Below, in pieces: positions 9,045 to 18,706 of a DNA stretch of 64,000 nt. The position numbers and the translations under genes were made by a program. The notes below the pieces were generated by a model, which ran no database searches, had not been told where the DNA came from, and saw nothing but the letters and a program-made list of their open reading frames with translations. Position 1 is the first letter of the stretch, and every line of letters starts with the position of its first letter. The stretch comes from Candidatus Zixiibacteriota bacterium (GTDB lineage: Bacteria > Zixibacteria > MSB-5A5 > GN15 > JAAZOE01), in the NCBI GenBank assembly GCA_023138975.1, contig JAGLON010000006.1, forward strand, positions 124,318 to 188,317, written 5' to 3'.

Positions 9045-10700
9045 TTAATTCACTTTAAATCCAGCGACGATCTTCTGGAGATCCTCGGCCTGCTTATTCA
9101 TATTCAGAGATATTTCAGCAGAATCATTGGCCTGCATTGCGGTATCATCAGTCACCTTCGATATGATCTCAACTCTCTCGGAGACATTTTCAGCAACCTG
9201 CGATTGTTGTTCAGCCGCGGTAGCAATCTGCTCAATCATCGACATAACCTGATGCGACATATTCTCAATTTCAACTAAACTGTTGCCGGCTTCGTCGGTT
9301 AACCCTCGACCTTTTTCTACTTCAGCAATACCAACTTCCATCCCCTGAACGGCATTGGTTGCTTTGTCCTGGATTTCTGTAATCACTCCAGTAATTTCAC
9401 CAGTAGCTTTTCCGGTCCGTTCAGCCAGTTTTCTAACTTCATCAGCCACTACGGCAAAACCACGGCCATGCTCACCGGCACGAGCAGCCTCAATAGCGGC
9501 ATTCAAGGCCAGCAGGTTCGTTTGATTGGCGATATCCTCAATAACCTCTATTATACTGCCAATCTGCTCGGCCGAGGCCGCCAATTTTCCAATTGAGTCA
9601 GCTGAACCCTTGACAACACTTGAGATTGTATTCATGCCATCAATTGTACTCTTAACAATATCGCCGCCCTTGGTTGCGGTGGTTGACTGAATCCGTGAAG
9701 CATCAGATGCTTCACCCGCATTCTTTGATGATTCCATAATCGTCGCGGTCATTTCATTTATTGCGGTTGCAACTTGTCTGACATTGTCGGTCTGATTACG
9801 GGCGCCTTCATTCATTTTTTCGGCAGAGGTGGAAATATCCGTTGCGGCACAGACGAGCGATTTGGCGCTAATGTCCAATTGCTTAACCATACTGGTTAGA
9901 TTGGCATTCATAAATTTGAATGAATTACCGAGCGCGTCTTCTGCTGATTTGGGTTTAACGTGGCTGGTTAAATCACCATCGGCAATACGCCTTGCATACC
10001 CTGACAATTCTCTCAGGTACCCCTGAAGCGATCGGAAGGTATCAGCCAAACGCCCCAATTCATCTTTTGATTTATATTCAACGGTAAATTCAGGATTACC
10101 ACCCGCCAGCAGCTCGGCACAGCTTTTTAGTTCCTCAATCGGTCTTGATAATGAACGCTGGAAAAAGTAAGCTACAATTAATCCAACGATAGTACCAGCC
10201 AGCAAGACGATACCGCTTATACCCAGAAACCACGCGGTTCTCGCCTGAACTTTTTTTAAGTCGGAGCGAATCCAGAGGCTCCCAATTGAATTGTCGCCAT
10301 CAGTAATATCTTTTTTGACGGTCACATATTTATCTTCAAATAAAATGCCATCCTGTGGAACCTGGGGAAAGGAAGATGGAGAGCTTTCTCCTTTGCGCAC
10401 AAACGATGCAAACGATTTTTCATCAGGCGTTTCAATTACAGCCCACATAATATGCTCGTCACGACTTGAAGCCATAAGTACTTCAAGTGCAGACGCATCA
10501 TCCTCAAAGGCTACAGCGCTGGAGCTGTTGTCCGAAATAATCTGTGCCATCAGAGACACGTTTTGAATTAATTCACTGCGATAGCTTTCCCGGTCATTAA
10601 TAATAAAGGCAACTGATGCAAGCGCGAGAGTAAGTACGCTTGTCAAAACTATGGCGGTGGTCAACTTAATTCTAATAGAGCAATCTCTAAATCGGATCAT
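9045..10700 (-). CDS. Methyl-accepting chemotaxis protein
   Basis: A transmembrane chemoreceptor of 551 aa. It has an N-terminal helix (about 12-32), a periplasmic sensor of about 120 residues resembling the CHASE8 type ([18 protein letters not shown]), a second helix (about 155-180), one or two HAMP segments ([22 protein letters not shown]) and a long coiled-coil signalling domain. The hairpin tip carries the conserved [19 protein letters not shown], with [18 protein letters not shown] after it. It would control a CheA/CheW kinase, but no che genes occur in the window. Signal unknown. Confidence 0.93.
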   Translation of the reverse strand: MIRFRDCSIRIKLTTAIVLTSVLTLALASVAFIINDRESYRSELIQNVSLMAQIISDNSSSAVAFEDDASALEVLMASSRDEHIMWAVIETPDEKSFASFVRKGESSPSSFPQVPQDGILFEDKYVTVKKDITDGDNSIGSLWIRSDLKKVQARTAWFLGISGIVLLAGTIVGLIVAYFFQRSLSRPIEELKSCAELLAGGNPEFTVEYKSKDELGRLADTFRSLQGYLRELSGYARRIADGDLTSHVKPKSAEDALGNSFKFMNANLTSMVKQLDISAKSLVCAATDISTSAEKMNEGARNQTDNVRQVATAINEMTATIMESSKNAGEASDASRIQSTTATKGGDIVKSTIDGMNTISSVVKGSADSIGKLAASAEQIGSIIEVIEDIANQTNLLALNAAIEAARAGEHGRGFAVVADEVRKLAERTGKATGEITGVITEIQDKATNAVQGMEVGIAEVEKGRGLTDEAGNSLVEIENMSHQVMSMIEQIATAAEQQSQVAENVSERVEIISKVTDDTAMQANDSAEISLNMNKQAEDLQKIVAGFKVN

Positions 10701-11143
10701 AGACTTTCTCTCCAGTTAAAACGATAGTTGCAGCCCCGTCTTAATCGTTTTATTAGTTTACTATTTCATCTATCGACAGTATCACATTTATTTTAACCTA
10801 TAAGGGGAGTATAAAATCCGGAATATGGTATTCTTGCTATATAATTATAACTTCATGTTCCTACGGAAATAGCAAGGATGTTTATTTTGAAAAGATTGAA
10901 TCTGTTTCGTGTTTTTTTGTATAAGATTTGAACATAATGAAGCTACCGCCCGTGACAGACTTTCTTTACATAAGTCTACACGCTTATTAATAACTATTTG
11001 CACTGATTAAGAAAACACATGTTAATAAATAACCTGTTTTGCCCGATACTTTCACGTATGAGGTATATGTGTTAAGGGGGCGTCATCTATACTCTTGAGT
11101 TATAAGATGGCTATAGGAATTTAAGATACTTGGAGTCGTTAGA
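10701..11143. other. Divergent promoter region between chemoreceptor and YfiR-like genes
   Basis: A 443-bp AT-rich spacer between a leftward and a rightward gene, so it must hold both promoters. No open frame or convincing operator is evident. A weak ribosome site (TGGAG) precedes the YfiR-like ATG. Confidence 0.45.
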
Positions 11144-11674
11144 ATGACAAAGAAGTTTGTGATTTTGTGTTTGTTGTTTTTATTCGCCGCCATTCCGGCT
11201 CAGGCTAATGATGACGTTGACTACAAAGCGAAATTTATTATCAAGCTGTTAAATTACGTCGATTGGCCAAGCGGAGCGGGCACCAACGGTTCTGGCGCTA
11301 TTGTTATCAACGTACTTGGGGGAAGCGCTATTACTCCCAAGCTAACCGCGTTGGCAGCGAAAAAAACCGCGTCCGGAACAGCAGTTACAATCAAGGAAGT
11401 TACGATTGACGATAATATCGCAGATTGCCAAATTCTCTATATGGGAACAAAAGAAACATCCGACTTGGCCAAAGTATTAAAAAAAGTCAACGGCACCACC
11501 GCACTGACTGTCAGCGATGCCGAGTATTTTGGTAACTACGGTGTAATGATTAATTTCTTTGCCGAGGAAAAGGGCGGTAAAAAGAAAACTAAATTCGAAA
11601 TAAACAAAACCGTGGCCGATATGGCCGGGTTAAAGATCAGCTCCAAGCTTCTCAAGCTCGCCAAGATTATCTAA
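11144..11674 (+). CDS. YfiR-like (DUF4154) exported protein
   Basis: An exported protein of 176 aa with a signal peptide (residues 1-22, ending AQA). The mature part follows the YfiR/DUF4154 pattern: YKAKFIIKLLNYVDWPSG near the N-terminus, an alternating alpha/beta core and a central ILYMG strand. In Pseudomonas YfiR is a periplasmic repressor of the diguanylate cyclase YfiN. In other bacteria the family often sits beside PAS or GGDEF kinases. Here no cyclase is adjacent; the chemoreceptor is its divergent neighbour. A role in periplasmic signal relay is inferred from the family. Confidence 0.75.
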   Translation: MTKKFVILCLLFLFAAIPAQANDDVDYKAKFIIKLLNYVDWPSGAGTNGSGAIVINVLGGSAITPKLTALAAKKTASGTAVTIKEVTIDDNIADCQILYMGTKETSDLAKVLKKVNGTTALTVSDAEYFGNYGVMINFFAEEKGGKKKTKFEINKTVADMAGLKISSKLLKLAKII

Positions 11675-11695
11675 GATAAAATAATATTAAGCTCA

Positions 11696-11727
11696 ATAAA
11701 AAACCCCGTGTTGAATGGGGCTTTTAT
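11696..11727. terminator. Bidirectional terminator between convergent genes
   Basis: A CCCC/GGGG hairpin (11704-11720) flanked by six A on the left and CTTTT on the right. It can stop both the YfiR-like gene and the convergent kinase-like gene. The stem is only about 4-5 bp, so strength is uncertain. Confidence 0.6.
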
Positions 11728-12251
11728 TATTTATGCGACAATTTATTGACATCTCTAACTGAACGAAGCACTATCGTGCAATCTGATTTATTGTACTTTT
11801 TCACGGCATTAAATATCTGCGGTTTGAATTTTGAGTTGAAACGCCAAATCCATTTGATAAACTCCCAATCGGCCTTCTCGTAACAACCCGGCCCGATATC
11901 ATCACGAACTGTGCCTTTATTCTTCCAATACCTTTTGAGAACTCTCAGATAACAGAACCAGCGAGGAAAATCAAGATATATGACAGCATCCGCCGCGGGA
12001 ACACGAATATCCAGCGTAGTAAAATAATTACCGTCCATAATCCAGGCATCATTTAAAACCATCTCCCGCACTTTTGGCCGCCAGATTTTTAACTCTGTCT
12101 CGACCCATCCCGGCTGCCAGTAATAATAATCGAGGTGGATCACCGGCAGGTTCAAACTTCTCCCCAATCGTCTCGCAAGAGTGGACTTACCCGCTCCGCC
12201 GCAACCGAGGATTAAAATTCGATTGGCACTTGTTAGAATATCTGATTTCAT
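11727..12251 (-). CDS. P-loop NTPase of the adenylate kinase / FlaR (topology modulation) type
   Basis: A small nucleoside-kinase-like protein (174 aa). It has an N-terminal Walker A GCGGAGKST and HLDYYYWQPGW, the pattern seen in proteins annotated as 'DNA topology modulation protein FlaR' or adenylate kinase-like. Later come WIMDGNYF and VIYLDFPRW. The true substrate of this family is not established. The ATG at 12251 is favoured because AAAGG lies 12 bp upstream. A GTG at 12260 is in frame but sits too near that site. Confidence 0.78.
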   Translation of the reverse strand: MKSDILTSANRILILGCGGAGKSTLARRLGRSLNLPVIHLDYYYWQPGWVETELKIWRPKVREMVLNDAWIMDGNYFTTLDIRVPAADAVIYLDFPRWFCYLRVLKRYWKNKGTVRDDIGPGCYEKADWEFIKWIWRFNSKFKPQIFNAVKKYNKSDCTIVLRSVRDVNKLSHK

Positions 12252-12409
12252 TTTTTTCACTCGCCTTTACATAAGTACGAAATAAATTAGAGTTTGACAA
12301 TTCTGTCAAGGATGTTATTTTATATTATATAATGCTTCTTTGATATTGATTGACATTAATCTTGATACTATCAACAATACTTGCCTCGATTAGTCAAATG
12401 GAGGGATGC

Positions 12410-15400
12410 ATGAATTACCGCAACAGAATAATCGCTGCCTATCTAATGATACTTTTTATAACTTTTTTTAATTCTTCTCAACTCTCTGCTGAAAATCAAA
12501 ATGCGGCCGAGGGAGAGTACCCGACTGTATCTCGCTGGCCCGATGAATCGCCTATTCGTCCTCTGAAATTCAGCGAATGGAGGGAAGCCAGCCGTCTTCC
12601 CCAACAGTTTGAGGCGGAATCACTTTATCGCAAGGACGGTATATCTGGTGAAAAATCAACCGGGTATATCTGTGTCATTATTAACCGTGAGCTATACTAC
12701 CAAACGGTATCAGCGGTAACCCGTTTTGTAGATGATCTGACAATTGACGGCTACAGTGTTGAGCTGATATTATCTTTGGGCGGTGAACCACACGAACTAA
12801 GACAATTACTGGTAGACAAATACGCTCAGGGTTTAGTTGGCGCAATCCTGATAGGTGACTTGCCCATTGCCTGGTATGAAATCACCTGCTTCTTTGGAGA
12901 GCCATACGGAACGTACGAGGAATGGCCGTGTGATCTGTATTACATGGATCTTGATGGAGTATGGAACGACAACGATAGTGACGGGTTATTTGATTACCAT
13001 GGTGGACATAAAATGCCGGAAATCTGGATCGGCCGGTTAACGCCGTCTCCACTAACACATGGAACAAGCTCCGAGGCGGATCTACTTGAAAACTACTTAT
13101 ACAAAAATCACCAATATCGACAGGGCAACATGCCCCTGGCAAATAAAGCGCTCTTTTATACTGACGATGACTGGTCTCCAAGTAACTATTTGGCCGACAT
13201 TATTGAGGGAGTATATGAAAACATTACACATGTTCACGACTATTATGAGACAAATGCGGATAATTACCGGGAAACGATAGCGAAGCCTTTTGAATTCATT
13301 CATGTCAACGCACATTCGGACCCCCATTCGCACTATTTTAGTGTTCCAAATGCCTCAACCAGAACCGTCTCGTATAGCAATATTATTGAAATTGATCCGC
13401 CGGCCGCGTTCTATAATTTGTATGCCTGTTCTAACATCCGGTACACGGATAATAACTACATGGGCGGTTGGTATATTTTTAAAAGCAAATACGGTCTGGG
13501 AGCAGTCGGCAGCACTAAAACGGGTAGTATGCTTTCGGACCAACATTTTTATTCGCATCTGGCCGCAGATAGTAGTCTTGGCGAGGCGTTCCGGCAATGG
13601 TTCTACGTGGTGGTGGAAAATGAGTGGAGTGATATCATCTGCTGGTTTTACGGTATGTGCCTCTGCGGTGATCCGACTCTTAATGTACAACGGTCCAGTA
13701 ATATTGAAATTGTCGACGTTGCTTTTTCCGACGAGGCGCTCGGCAACGGCAATCAGGTCTTTGAACAGAACGAGACCTTCACAACCGATATTACTTTGAT
13801 GAGCAACGGCTCAAAAACCGCGCGAACTGTTTCTGTGCGAGTCTTTTCCGGTGATGAACGGTTGGTCTTTTCTGATAATGTCATTGATGTCGGTGATATC
13901 GACACCAGTTTTACCGCCCAAATAACACTGCCACCTGTTTCTATTTATATACCCCCGGATTATGTCCCGAGCATTACCGATGTTTTTATTGAGTTGATTT
14001 ACAATGATTCCGGGATATACGACACTACAGCCTATTCGCTCAGTGTAGGAACGCCAACCGTGCTGCTGGTTGATGATGATGATGGTGACGATATTGAAAA
14101 GTATTACCGGATGTATTTTGACAACAACAATGTTCCGGTTGATATCTGGGATGCCGCCACGACTCCTCCGGAATCAGTCTTAAACTCGTATGAAACCGTT
14201 TTCTGGTTCACCGGAGATTATCGAACCTACCCGCTGGACTCAAATGAAATCGCGGTCATGAAATCATTTATGGATAACGGCGGTAACTTCGTCCTGTCCG
14301 GTCAGGGGATTGCCGCACAGCTTGATTTGTACACGGACGCGGACTTCCTCAACAACTATTTAAAAGCTGATTATCTGTCAACATCCTATGTGCCGCTTGT
14401 AATTGGCGAGCCCGGCGCGCCCGTATTGGGCACTATCACCGATACGGCTTCCCTGCAGGGCAACCTGGGGGCTAACAATCAGACAGACCCCGACCATATT
14501 AATCCGATAAACGGAGGGGTTGCCGAGTTACGATATTTTATGGCTGACGATTATGGAGCGGTTTCTTATAATGGCGATTACAAGCTTTTCTTTGCCTCAT
14601 TCGGACTTGAAGCAGTGTCAATCATTGATCCTCGCTGGCTGATAAGCGATACTCTCATGGCCCATCTTATGGTTTTCTTCCAGTTTGAATATCCACTCGC
14701 CCAACCGAATGTGGAAAGCATCGCGATTTCTCCCGGAGACGTGGAGATGATGTTTGACCATCATCCGCTTATCTCATGGAGTTACTCCGATCCTAACGGG
14801 CTACCTCAAAATCTCTATCAGGTAAGAGTTTCCGGTACCGGATATCAAAATAATCTGCTATTTCACGATTCCGGTCCGCTTTCCGGTTCAACATCCGAGT
14901 ACCTGTATCCTGATGATAACCTTCAGGATGGTGATACATATTCAGTTCTTGTGCGAGTGTTTAACGGCTCACGATGGTCTGAATGGGGATGGAGGTTTGT
15001 ACATTATAATTCCATTCCATGTCCAGCTTATTTTGATCCTTCCGGCGGTGAAATAGTTTTCGATACTCAGCTGACTCTCTGCCATGACAATGCACTCGAT
15101 GAAGAAGGAAGTTCGGTAAGCTTTTCCTGTGAGTTATACTCCGACAGTTTATTGACCCAGTTAATTGAGAGTCGTTATGATGTTCCGGCTGGTGAAGATT
15201 CCTTGTGCAATTGGAGTCTCGAAACCACACTGGAACTCGGCGGTAAGTATTATTGGCGCGTACGGGGAACCGATGAATATGAAACTGGCCAATGGTCCGA
15301 CCCGGCTTACTTTAGGACCGAGCCTCTGTACATGTGCGGAGATGCAAACTCAGACGAGAGTATCAATGTCGGCGATGCCGTTTATATTATCAACTATGCA

Positions 15401-15538
15401 TTCAAGGGAGGACCGCCGCCCGATCCGGTTATTGCCGGAGACGCCAATTGTGATTTATCGGTCAATGTCGGTGATGCTGTTTACATAATAAACTACTCGT
15501 TTAAAGGCGGCCCGGTGCCATGCGCCGACTGTCCTTAG
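12410..15538 (+). CDS. Secreted gingipain-like C25 cysteine peptidase with C-terminal dockerin repeats
   Basis: A secreted protein of 1042 aa. The ATG at 12410 is chosen because GGAGGG ends 4-5 bp before it and it opens a signal peptide (to about residue 29, SQLSA). The catalytic domain (about 75-430) fits peptidase family C25: His302 in HVNAHSDPHSHYF and Cys340 in YNLYACSNIRY. Ig-like and fibronectin-like segments follow, with a domain beginning VLLVDDDDGDD around 550-760 that resembles GATase-like folds. The C-terminus (about 976-1042) has two dockerin-like repeats, GDANSDESINVGDAVYII and GDANCDLSVNVGDAVYII, each with Asp/Asn calcium-loop residues. It probably digests extracellular protein, anchored or assembled by the dockerins. 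Confidence 0.85.
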   Translation: MNYRNRIIAAYLMILFITFFNSSQLSAENQNAAEGEYPTVSRWPDESPIRPLKFSEWREASRLPQQFEAESLYRKDGISGEKSTGYICVIINRELYYQTVSAVTRFVDDLTIDGYSVELILSLGGEPHELRQLLVDKYAQGLVGAILIGDLPIAWYEITCFFGEPYGTYEEWPCDLYYMDLDGVWNDNDSDGLFDYHGGHKMPEIWIGRLTPSPLTHGTSSEADLLENYLYKNHQYRQGNMPLANKALFYTDDDWSPSNYLADIIEGVYENITHVHDYYETNADNYRETIAKPFEFIHVNAHSDPHSHYFSVPNASTRTVSYSNIIEIDPPAAFYNLYACSNIRYTDNNYMGGWYIFKSKYGLGAVGSTKTGSMLSDQHFYSHLAADSSLGEAFRQWFYVVVENEWSDIICWFYGMCLCGDPTLNVQRSSNIEIVDVAFSDEALGNGNQVFEQNETFTTDITLMSNGSKTARTVSVRVFSGDERLVFSDNVIDVGDIDTSFTAQITLPPVSIYIPPDYVPSITDVFIELIYNDSGIYDTTAYSLSVGTPTVLLVDDDDGDDIEKYYRMYFDNNNVPVDIWDAATTPPESVLNSYETVFWFTGDYRTYPLDSNEIAVMKSFMDNGGNFVLSGQGIAAQLDLYTDADFLNNYLKADYLSTSYVPLVIGEPGAPVLGTITDTASLQGNLGANNQTDPDHINPINGGVAELRYFMADDYGAVSYNGDYKLFFASFGLEAVSIIDPRWLISDTLMAHLMVFFQFEYPLAQPNVESIAISPGDVEMMFDHHPLISWSYSDPNGLPQNLYQVRVSGTGYQNNLLFHDSGPLSGSTSEYLYPDDNLQDGDTYSVLVRVFNGSRWSEWGWRFVHYNSIPCPAYFDPSGGEIVFDTQLTLCHDNALDEEGSSVSFSCELYSDSLLTQLIESRYDVPAGEDSLCNWSLETTLELGGKYYWRVRGTDEYETGQWSDPAYFRTEPLYMCGDANSDESINVGDAVYIINYAFKGGPPPDPVIAGDANCDLSVNVGDAVYIINYSFKGGPVPCADCP

Positions 15539-15713
15539 AGGTTCCGGTTTAGCAAATTCACCTATCAGCGTCTTAGACAGTTGAAGTATTTAAAAGGTAA
15601 CAGTCGGTTTTACGAAAAAAGAATAATAAGTTCACGTTGAAACGCTATTCTAATAATAATTATTTTCTTTACATCCAATACTTTTATGTTATTATTGGTT
15701 ATAACATACTTTA

Positions 15714-16625
15714 ATGAGTCAATTTTATTATATGAAAAAGCAACTTTTAAACCGCCCTTATGAAATCTATGATGGCAGTAGAATACTAAGACTACTTATA
15801 GTGCCATTAATATTGGGCGTACCGCCATTGTTATTTGCAGCTAATAGCAATATCCCTTTTCTCAAAACTTTTTTTGACAATCATACGACATTGGCAACTA
15901 TCTGTATCTTCTGGCCTGTATTATACTTGCTCTTTCATTATTTTATTGAAATATGCAAACCACGCGTGACAGTAGATCTAGAACAACTTATGTCCCTATT
16001 TGCTGCAATAGACTATATTATGGGAGCAAAGATTGAGAGGTTTGGAAATGAAGCAAAATCTATTCTCTCTCAACAAAATATGCCAACAGATGATGTTATT
16101 TTTCAAAAAATTACTCAACCAATTAAACAAATTGATAAAATAGTTGAGTTTGTTTGGCATTTTTTCCGATCTAGAACAAGTGACAAGAATATTGATTTCA
16201 GAGTAGCTCTGGCCAGAATGGGCGAAAAACATATTGAGAAGTATGAATTTTTTCAGCCTATGGACGACGGACCTATTAGTACTGTTGAAGATTTACAAAA
16301 CGACTGTTGCGGATTTTCACGTGCTAAGCAACGAGGCAAGATTATTATTATTCCAGATATCCAACTATCTGCTGCCGAATCTGGAGAAAAATGCAATTTT
16401 GTTATAACATCTGAGGAAAATAAGAAAAAAGTTGGTTCTATGATATGTTATCCTATTAGGCACAGGAACCTAAACTCTATTCCTTACGTATTAAGTATTA
16501 GTGCCTCAAAAAAAGGGTATTTTGATATTGACAATAAGGAAACTTACGAGTTTATTTTGAGTAAGTTTGCTAAGCGGCTATCCCTCGAATATGGATTGCT
16601 TGTGTTGAAAGGCAAAAAAAAATGA
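15714..16625 (+). CDS. Membrane protein with GAF-like cytoplasmic domain, unknown function
   Basis: 303 aa with two predicted N-terminal membrane helices (about 25-44 and 58-78), a helical linker and a C-terminal part (about 190-300) with GAF-like features (VGSMICYPIRHRN, FDIDNKETYEFILSKFAKRL). No catalytic motif is seen. The DNA is clearly more AT-rich than the peptidase gene upstream, suggesting transfer. No Shine-Dalgarno is obvious; a second Met at codon 7 is possible. The stop overlaps the start of the following small gene, which points to translational coupling. I do not recognise the family. Confidence 0.6.
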   Translation: MSQFYYMKKQLLNRPYEIYDGSRILRLLIVPLILGVPPLLFAANSNIPFLKTFFDNHTTLATICIFWPVLYLLFHYFIEICKPRVTVDLEQLMSLFAAIDYIMGAKIERFGNEAKSILSQQNMPTDDVIFQKITQPIKQIDKIVEFVWHFFRSRTSDKNIDFRVALARMGEKHIEKYEFFQPMDDGPISTVEDLQNDCCGFSRAKQRGKIIIIPDIQLSAAESGEKCNFVITSEENKKKVGSMICYPIRHRNLNSIPYVLSISASKKGYFDIDNKETYEFILSKFAKRLSLEYGLLVLKGKKK

Positions 16626-16765
16626 AAACCAAAGAAAAAAACCAGAATGCAGTTCCAGGGAAACAAAAAGCGCAACTGGAAAAAGAACACAAGATCTTTA
16701 TAAAAAGCGTAAAGAGAGATGTGAGAATCTGGAGAAAAATGTACGGAAATAGCATATCGAAATAA
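16622..16765 (+). CDS. Small basic protein, 47 aa, translationally coupled
   Basis: ATG at 16622 overlaps the previous stop in the form ATGA. The protein is Lys/Arg-rich (starts MKTKEKNQNAVPGKQ, ends YGNSISK), with a helical middle EKEHKIFIKSVKRD. It has no homologue I recognise. Evidence is the overlap, the coding-like composition and the identical AT-rich character. It may be an accessory subunit of the membrane protein or a nucleic-acid binder. Confidence 0.45.
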   Translation: MKTKEKNQNAVPGKQKAQLEKEHKIFIKSVKRDVRIWRKMYGNSISK

Positions 16766-16849
16766 CACCCCGTTTAACTGTAATGCCGTAATCTATCTAA
16801 GTTTGATTGAATCTATTTTACTATTATTTAAATGACATAGCTACCGAAA

Positions 16850-16878
16850 TAAAAAACCCTGCACAACCTCGGGGCTTT
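16850..16878 (-). terminator. Probable terminator of the DUF4440 lipoprotein gene
   Basis: A CCCTG...CGGGG hairpin (5 bp with one wobble, loop about 8) with six A on its left. On the minus strand those give a T run, after the leftward lipoprotein gene. A CTTTT on the right could also serve the rightward small gene. Confidence 0.5.
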
Positions 16879-16919
16879 TGTAAATCTGTTGCAGATAATG
16901 GTTTAATCAGTTTTTCCTA

Positions 16920-17375
16920 TCACTCGTGGTTGCTGTTCCAGATGTCGGCGTACAGCTTCCATGACTCATCTGGTTGCTTTTTCCAGATATGCATATTCTT
17001 GGTCGGGTGCCATTGCATCTCCCCGTTCTCGTCAGGATAGCCCCATTCATATTGGTTTATACGATAGGCAATAGCGCCGTCAAAATCCATATCGACCATC
17101 TTAATGTTCCGCAGTCGAAACCCGTTCTCGACTCCCTGCGCCCAGCTTTCGGCGATGTTTGCACGGCCCTGCTTAAGCGATCCTCCGTTGGGTAACATTA
17201 TAAAGCTTTCGTCAAATAATGCGATAGCGGCCTTGCCATCGCCATCTTCGATAGCCTGATAGAACGACGCAATCGCCTCTTCAAGAGCTTTTCTGTCGTT
17301 GGTTAAGTCCGGTGTACTACAACATCCCGTTATTGTCATGGTTAACAATATACTAAGTACAAAGAATAGTCTCAT
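16920..17375 (-). CDS. DUF4440 / SnoaL-like lipoprotein
   Basis: 151 aa with a lipoprotein signal peptide (lipobox TITGC, Cys18) and a compact NTF2-like domain: ALEEAIASFYQAIEDGDG, ALFDESFIMLPNGG, ESWAQG and the closing WKLYADIWNSN. This is typical of DUF4440/SnoaL-like folds, which bind or isomerise small molecules in some cases but often have no known activity. It would sit on a membrane facing the periplasm. It stands alone between a converging AT-rich gene and a divergent membrane protein. Confidence 0.8.
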   Translation of the reverse strand: MRLFFVLSILLTMTITGCCSTPDLTNDRKALEEAIASFYQAIEDGDGKAAIALFDESFIMLPNGGSLKQGRANIAESWAQGVENGFRLRNIKMVDMDFDGAIAYRINQYEWGYPDENGEMQWHPTKNMHIWKKQPDESWKLYADIWNSNHE

Positions 17376-17563
17376 GGTTTCCCTACTGATAATAATTTTG
17401 TATTAATTCATCTATATTATAGTGGCCTAAGGACCCGATTCCTTTCAAAAAAACTACCTTTCTGTTTTTCCAATTGAATAAATCTGCAGCACGAGACTAT
17501 ATCTACTACAACACGGCCAAACAACTTAATGTTACTTTTTAATCTCCGGCAAGGAGGTACCCT

Positions 17564-18112
17564 ATGAACTCAAAACGGCCAACTTGGGTAACGGTAATCG
17601 GTGTTTTGACAATAATCTTCGGGATTTTTGGAATTTTTGGTACTGGACAAATAGCTATCATGCCGTTTGTAATGGATTTCCAGAAAGATATTATTGACCA
17701 TGCTGTTGAACAAGCTCGTCACGATCGTCATGCACCTGAAGAGTTACTCAAAAGTATTCAGGACATGATGGATTACCCGCCCTGGTTTAAATCCACATCG
17801 GTTATATTCGGCCTCATCGGAATGCTTATTTCCGCTTTCTATCTGTTTGCCGGAATCTGGTTCATTCAGGTCAAACCGTCAGCCGATAAACTCCTGATTT
17901 ACGCGATATCCTTAAGCATACTATGGGAAATAGTCTGGGCATCAATAATTGGTATCGGTCTTTCCGGGTTTGCTGTTTTTATGGTCATTGGAACGTTGTT
18001 TGGATTTGTTATCGATATGGTATTGCTGGCGGTTGTTACGATGAATGACCGGTCGATATTTCGAAAATCAGAAAATCCGATTGATGGTAATTACCAGCTG
18101 GATCAACAGTAA
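17564..18112 (+). CDS. Multi-pass membrane protein of unknown function
   Basis: 182 aa with about four membrane helices (about 8-35, 75-100, 106-128, 132-158) and a charged His/Asp/Glu-rich extracytoplasmic loop after the first (DHAVEQARHDRHAPEE). A strong AAGGAGGT ribosome site lies 8 bp before the ATG. It is a single-gene unit with a good terminator. No family is recognised. Confidence 0.7.
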   Translation: MNSKRPTWVTVIGVLTIIFGIFGIFGTGQIAIMPFVMDFQKDIIDHAVEQARHDRHAPEELLKSIQDMMDYPPWFKSTSVIFGLIGMLISAFYLFAGIWFIQVKPSADKLLIYAISLSILWEIVWASIIGIGLSGFAVFMVIGTLFGFVIDMVLLAVVTMNDRSIFRKSENPIDGNYQLDQQ

Positions 18113-18138
18113 ATCACTATCCCGTAAACCTGCACCCA

Positions 18139-18181
18139 AAAAGCCCCGGCTCTGTCAACGTCTGCTCCGAGCCGGGGTTTA
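18139..18181. terminator. Strong, probably bidirectional terminator
   Basis: A 9-bp perfect stem, CCCCGGCTC (18144-18152) with GAGCCGGGG (18169-18177). It is followed by TTT on the plus strand and preceded by AAAAAG. It lies between the membrane protein gene and the convergent cupin gene. Confidence 0.8.
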
Positions 18182-18207
18182 ATCTTCACTATTAGTTTTA
18201 GCCTTTT

Positions 18208-18552
18208 TTAATAATCACCTTTTTGCGGAACAATACAAATCATCTCAAAATCCTCGTCACCAGAATTTGAGTATTGATGCTCGACATTCGGCGGCACATA
18301 GGCGAAGCTGCCTTTAGTCAGAGAATTCAACTTCCCATTCATCTCCAGTGTCCCGGAGCCGGAAATTACATAGTTGACATGCTCCCAATCGTGGCTATGC
18401 TTTGGTGTGTGACCATCCTTCTGGAGAGTGAATACTCGCAGCGTGTTGGCCCAACCCTGATCAGGGCCGATGGGAACCTGCTTGAGCACGTTTTTAATTC
18501 CCTCACCTGAAATCTGTAGCTTCTCAATGTCCTGTATATTTTTTACAAACAC
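18208..18552 (-). CDS. Small cupin-domain protein
   Basis: 114 aa single-domain cupin. Motif 1 is HTPKHSHDWEHVNYVISG (metal-ligand His/Glu set H-x-H-x3-E) and motif 2 is FAYVPPNVEHQYSN. It starts at GTG (18552), directly after a strong AAGGAGG site. Such proteins bind a divalent metal and may be sugar or oxalate enzymes or sensors; the sequence does not say which. Monocistronic by position. Confidence 0.85.
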   Translation of the reverse strand: MFVKNIQDIEKLQISGEGIKNVLKQVPIGPDQGWANTLRVFTLQKDGHTPKHSHDWEHVNYVISGSGTLEMNGKLNSLTKGSFAYVPPNVEHQYSNSGDEDFEMICIVPQKGDY

Positions 18553-18641
18553 CTTATTCCTCCTTGCTGATATTATATTGACCTTGAAAAGGTTAACAGA
18601 TTTTTGTCTGCTAAGTTCTTAAAATAATCATAATCTTTTGA

Positions 18642-18680
18642 CAAAAAAAATCCTCAACTTTTACAAGATGAGGATTATTG
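18642..18680 (-). terminator. Terminator of dnaN
   Basis: Stem AATCCTCA (18649-18656) with TGAGGATT (18669-18676). On the minus strand it is followed by eight T. It lies 30 bp past the dnaN stop. Confidence 0.85.
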
Positions 18681-18706
18681 TTTTTTAGCCCAGTATTACT
18701 ATAAAA

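Noticed and set aside
13290..13799. Alternate-frame ORF inside the C25 peptidase gene
   Set aside because: Out of frame with a gene carrying signal peptide, catalytic residues and dockerins; translation is Arg/Ile-rich noise.
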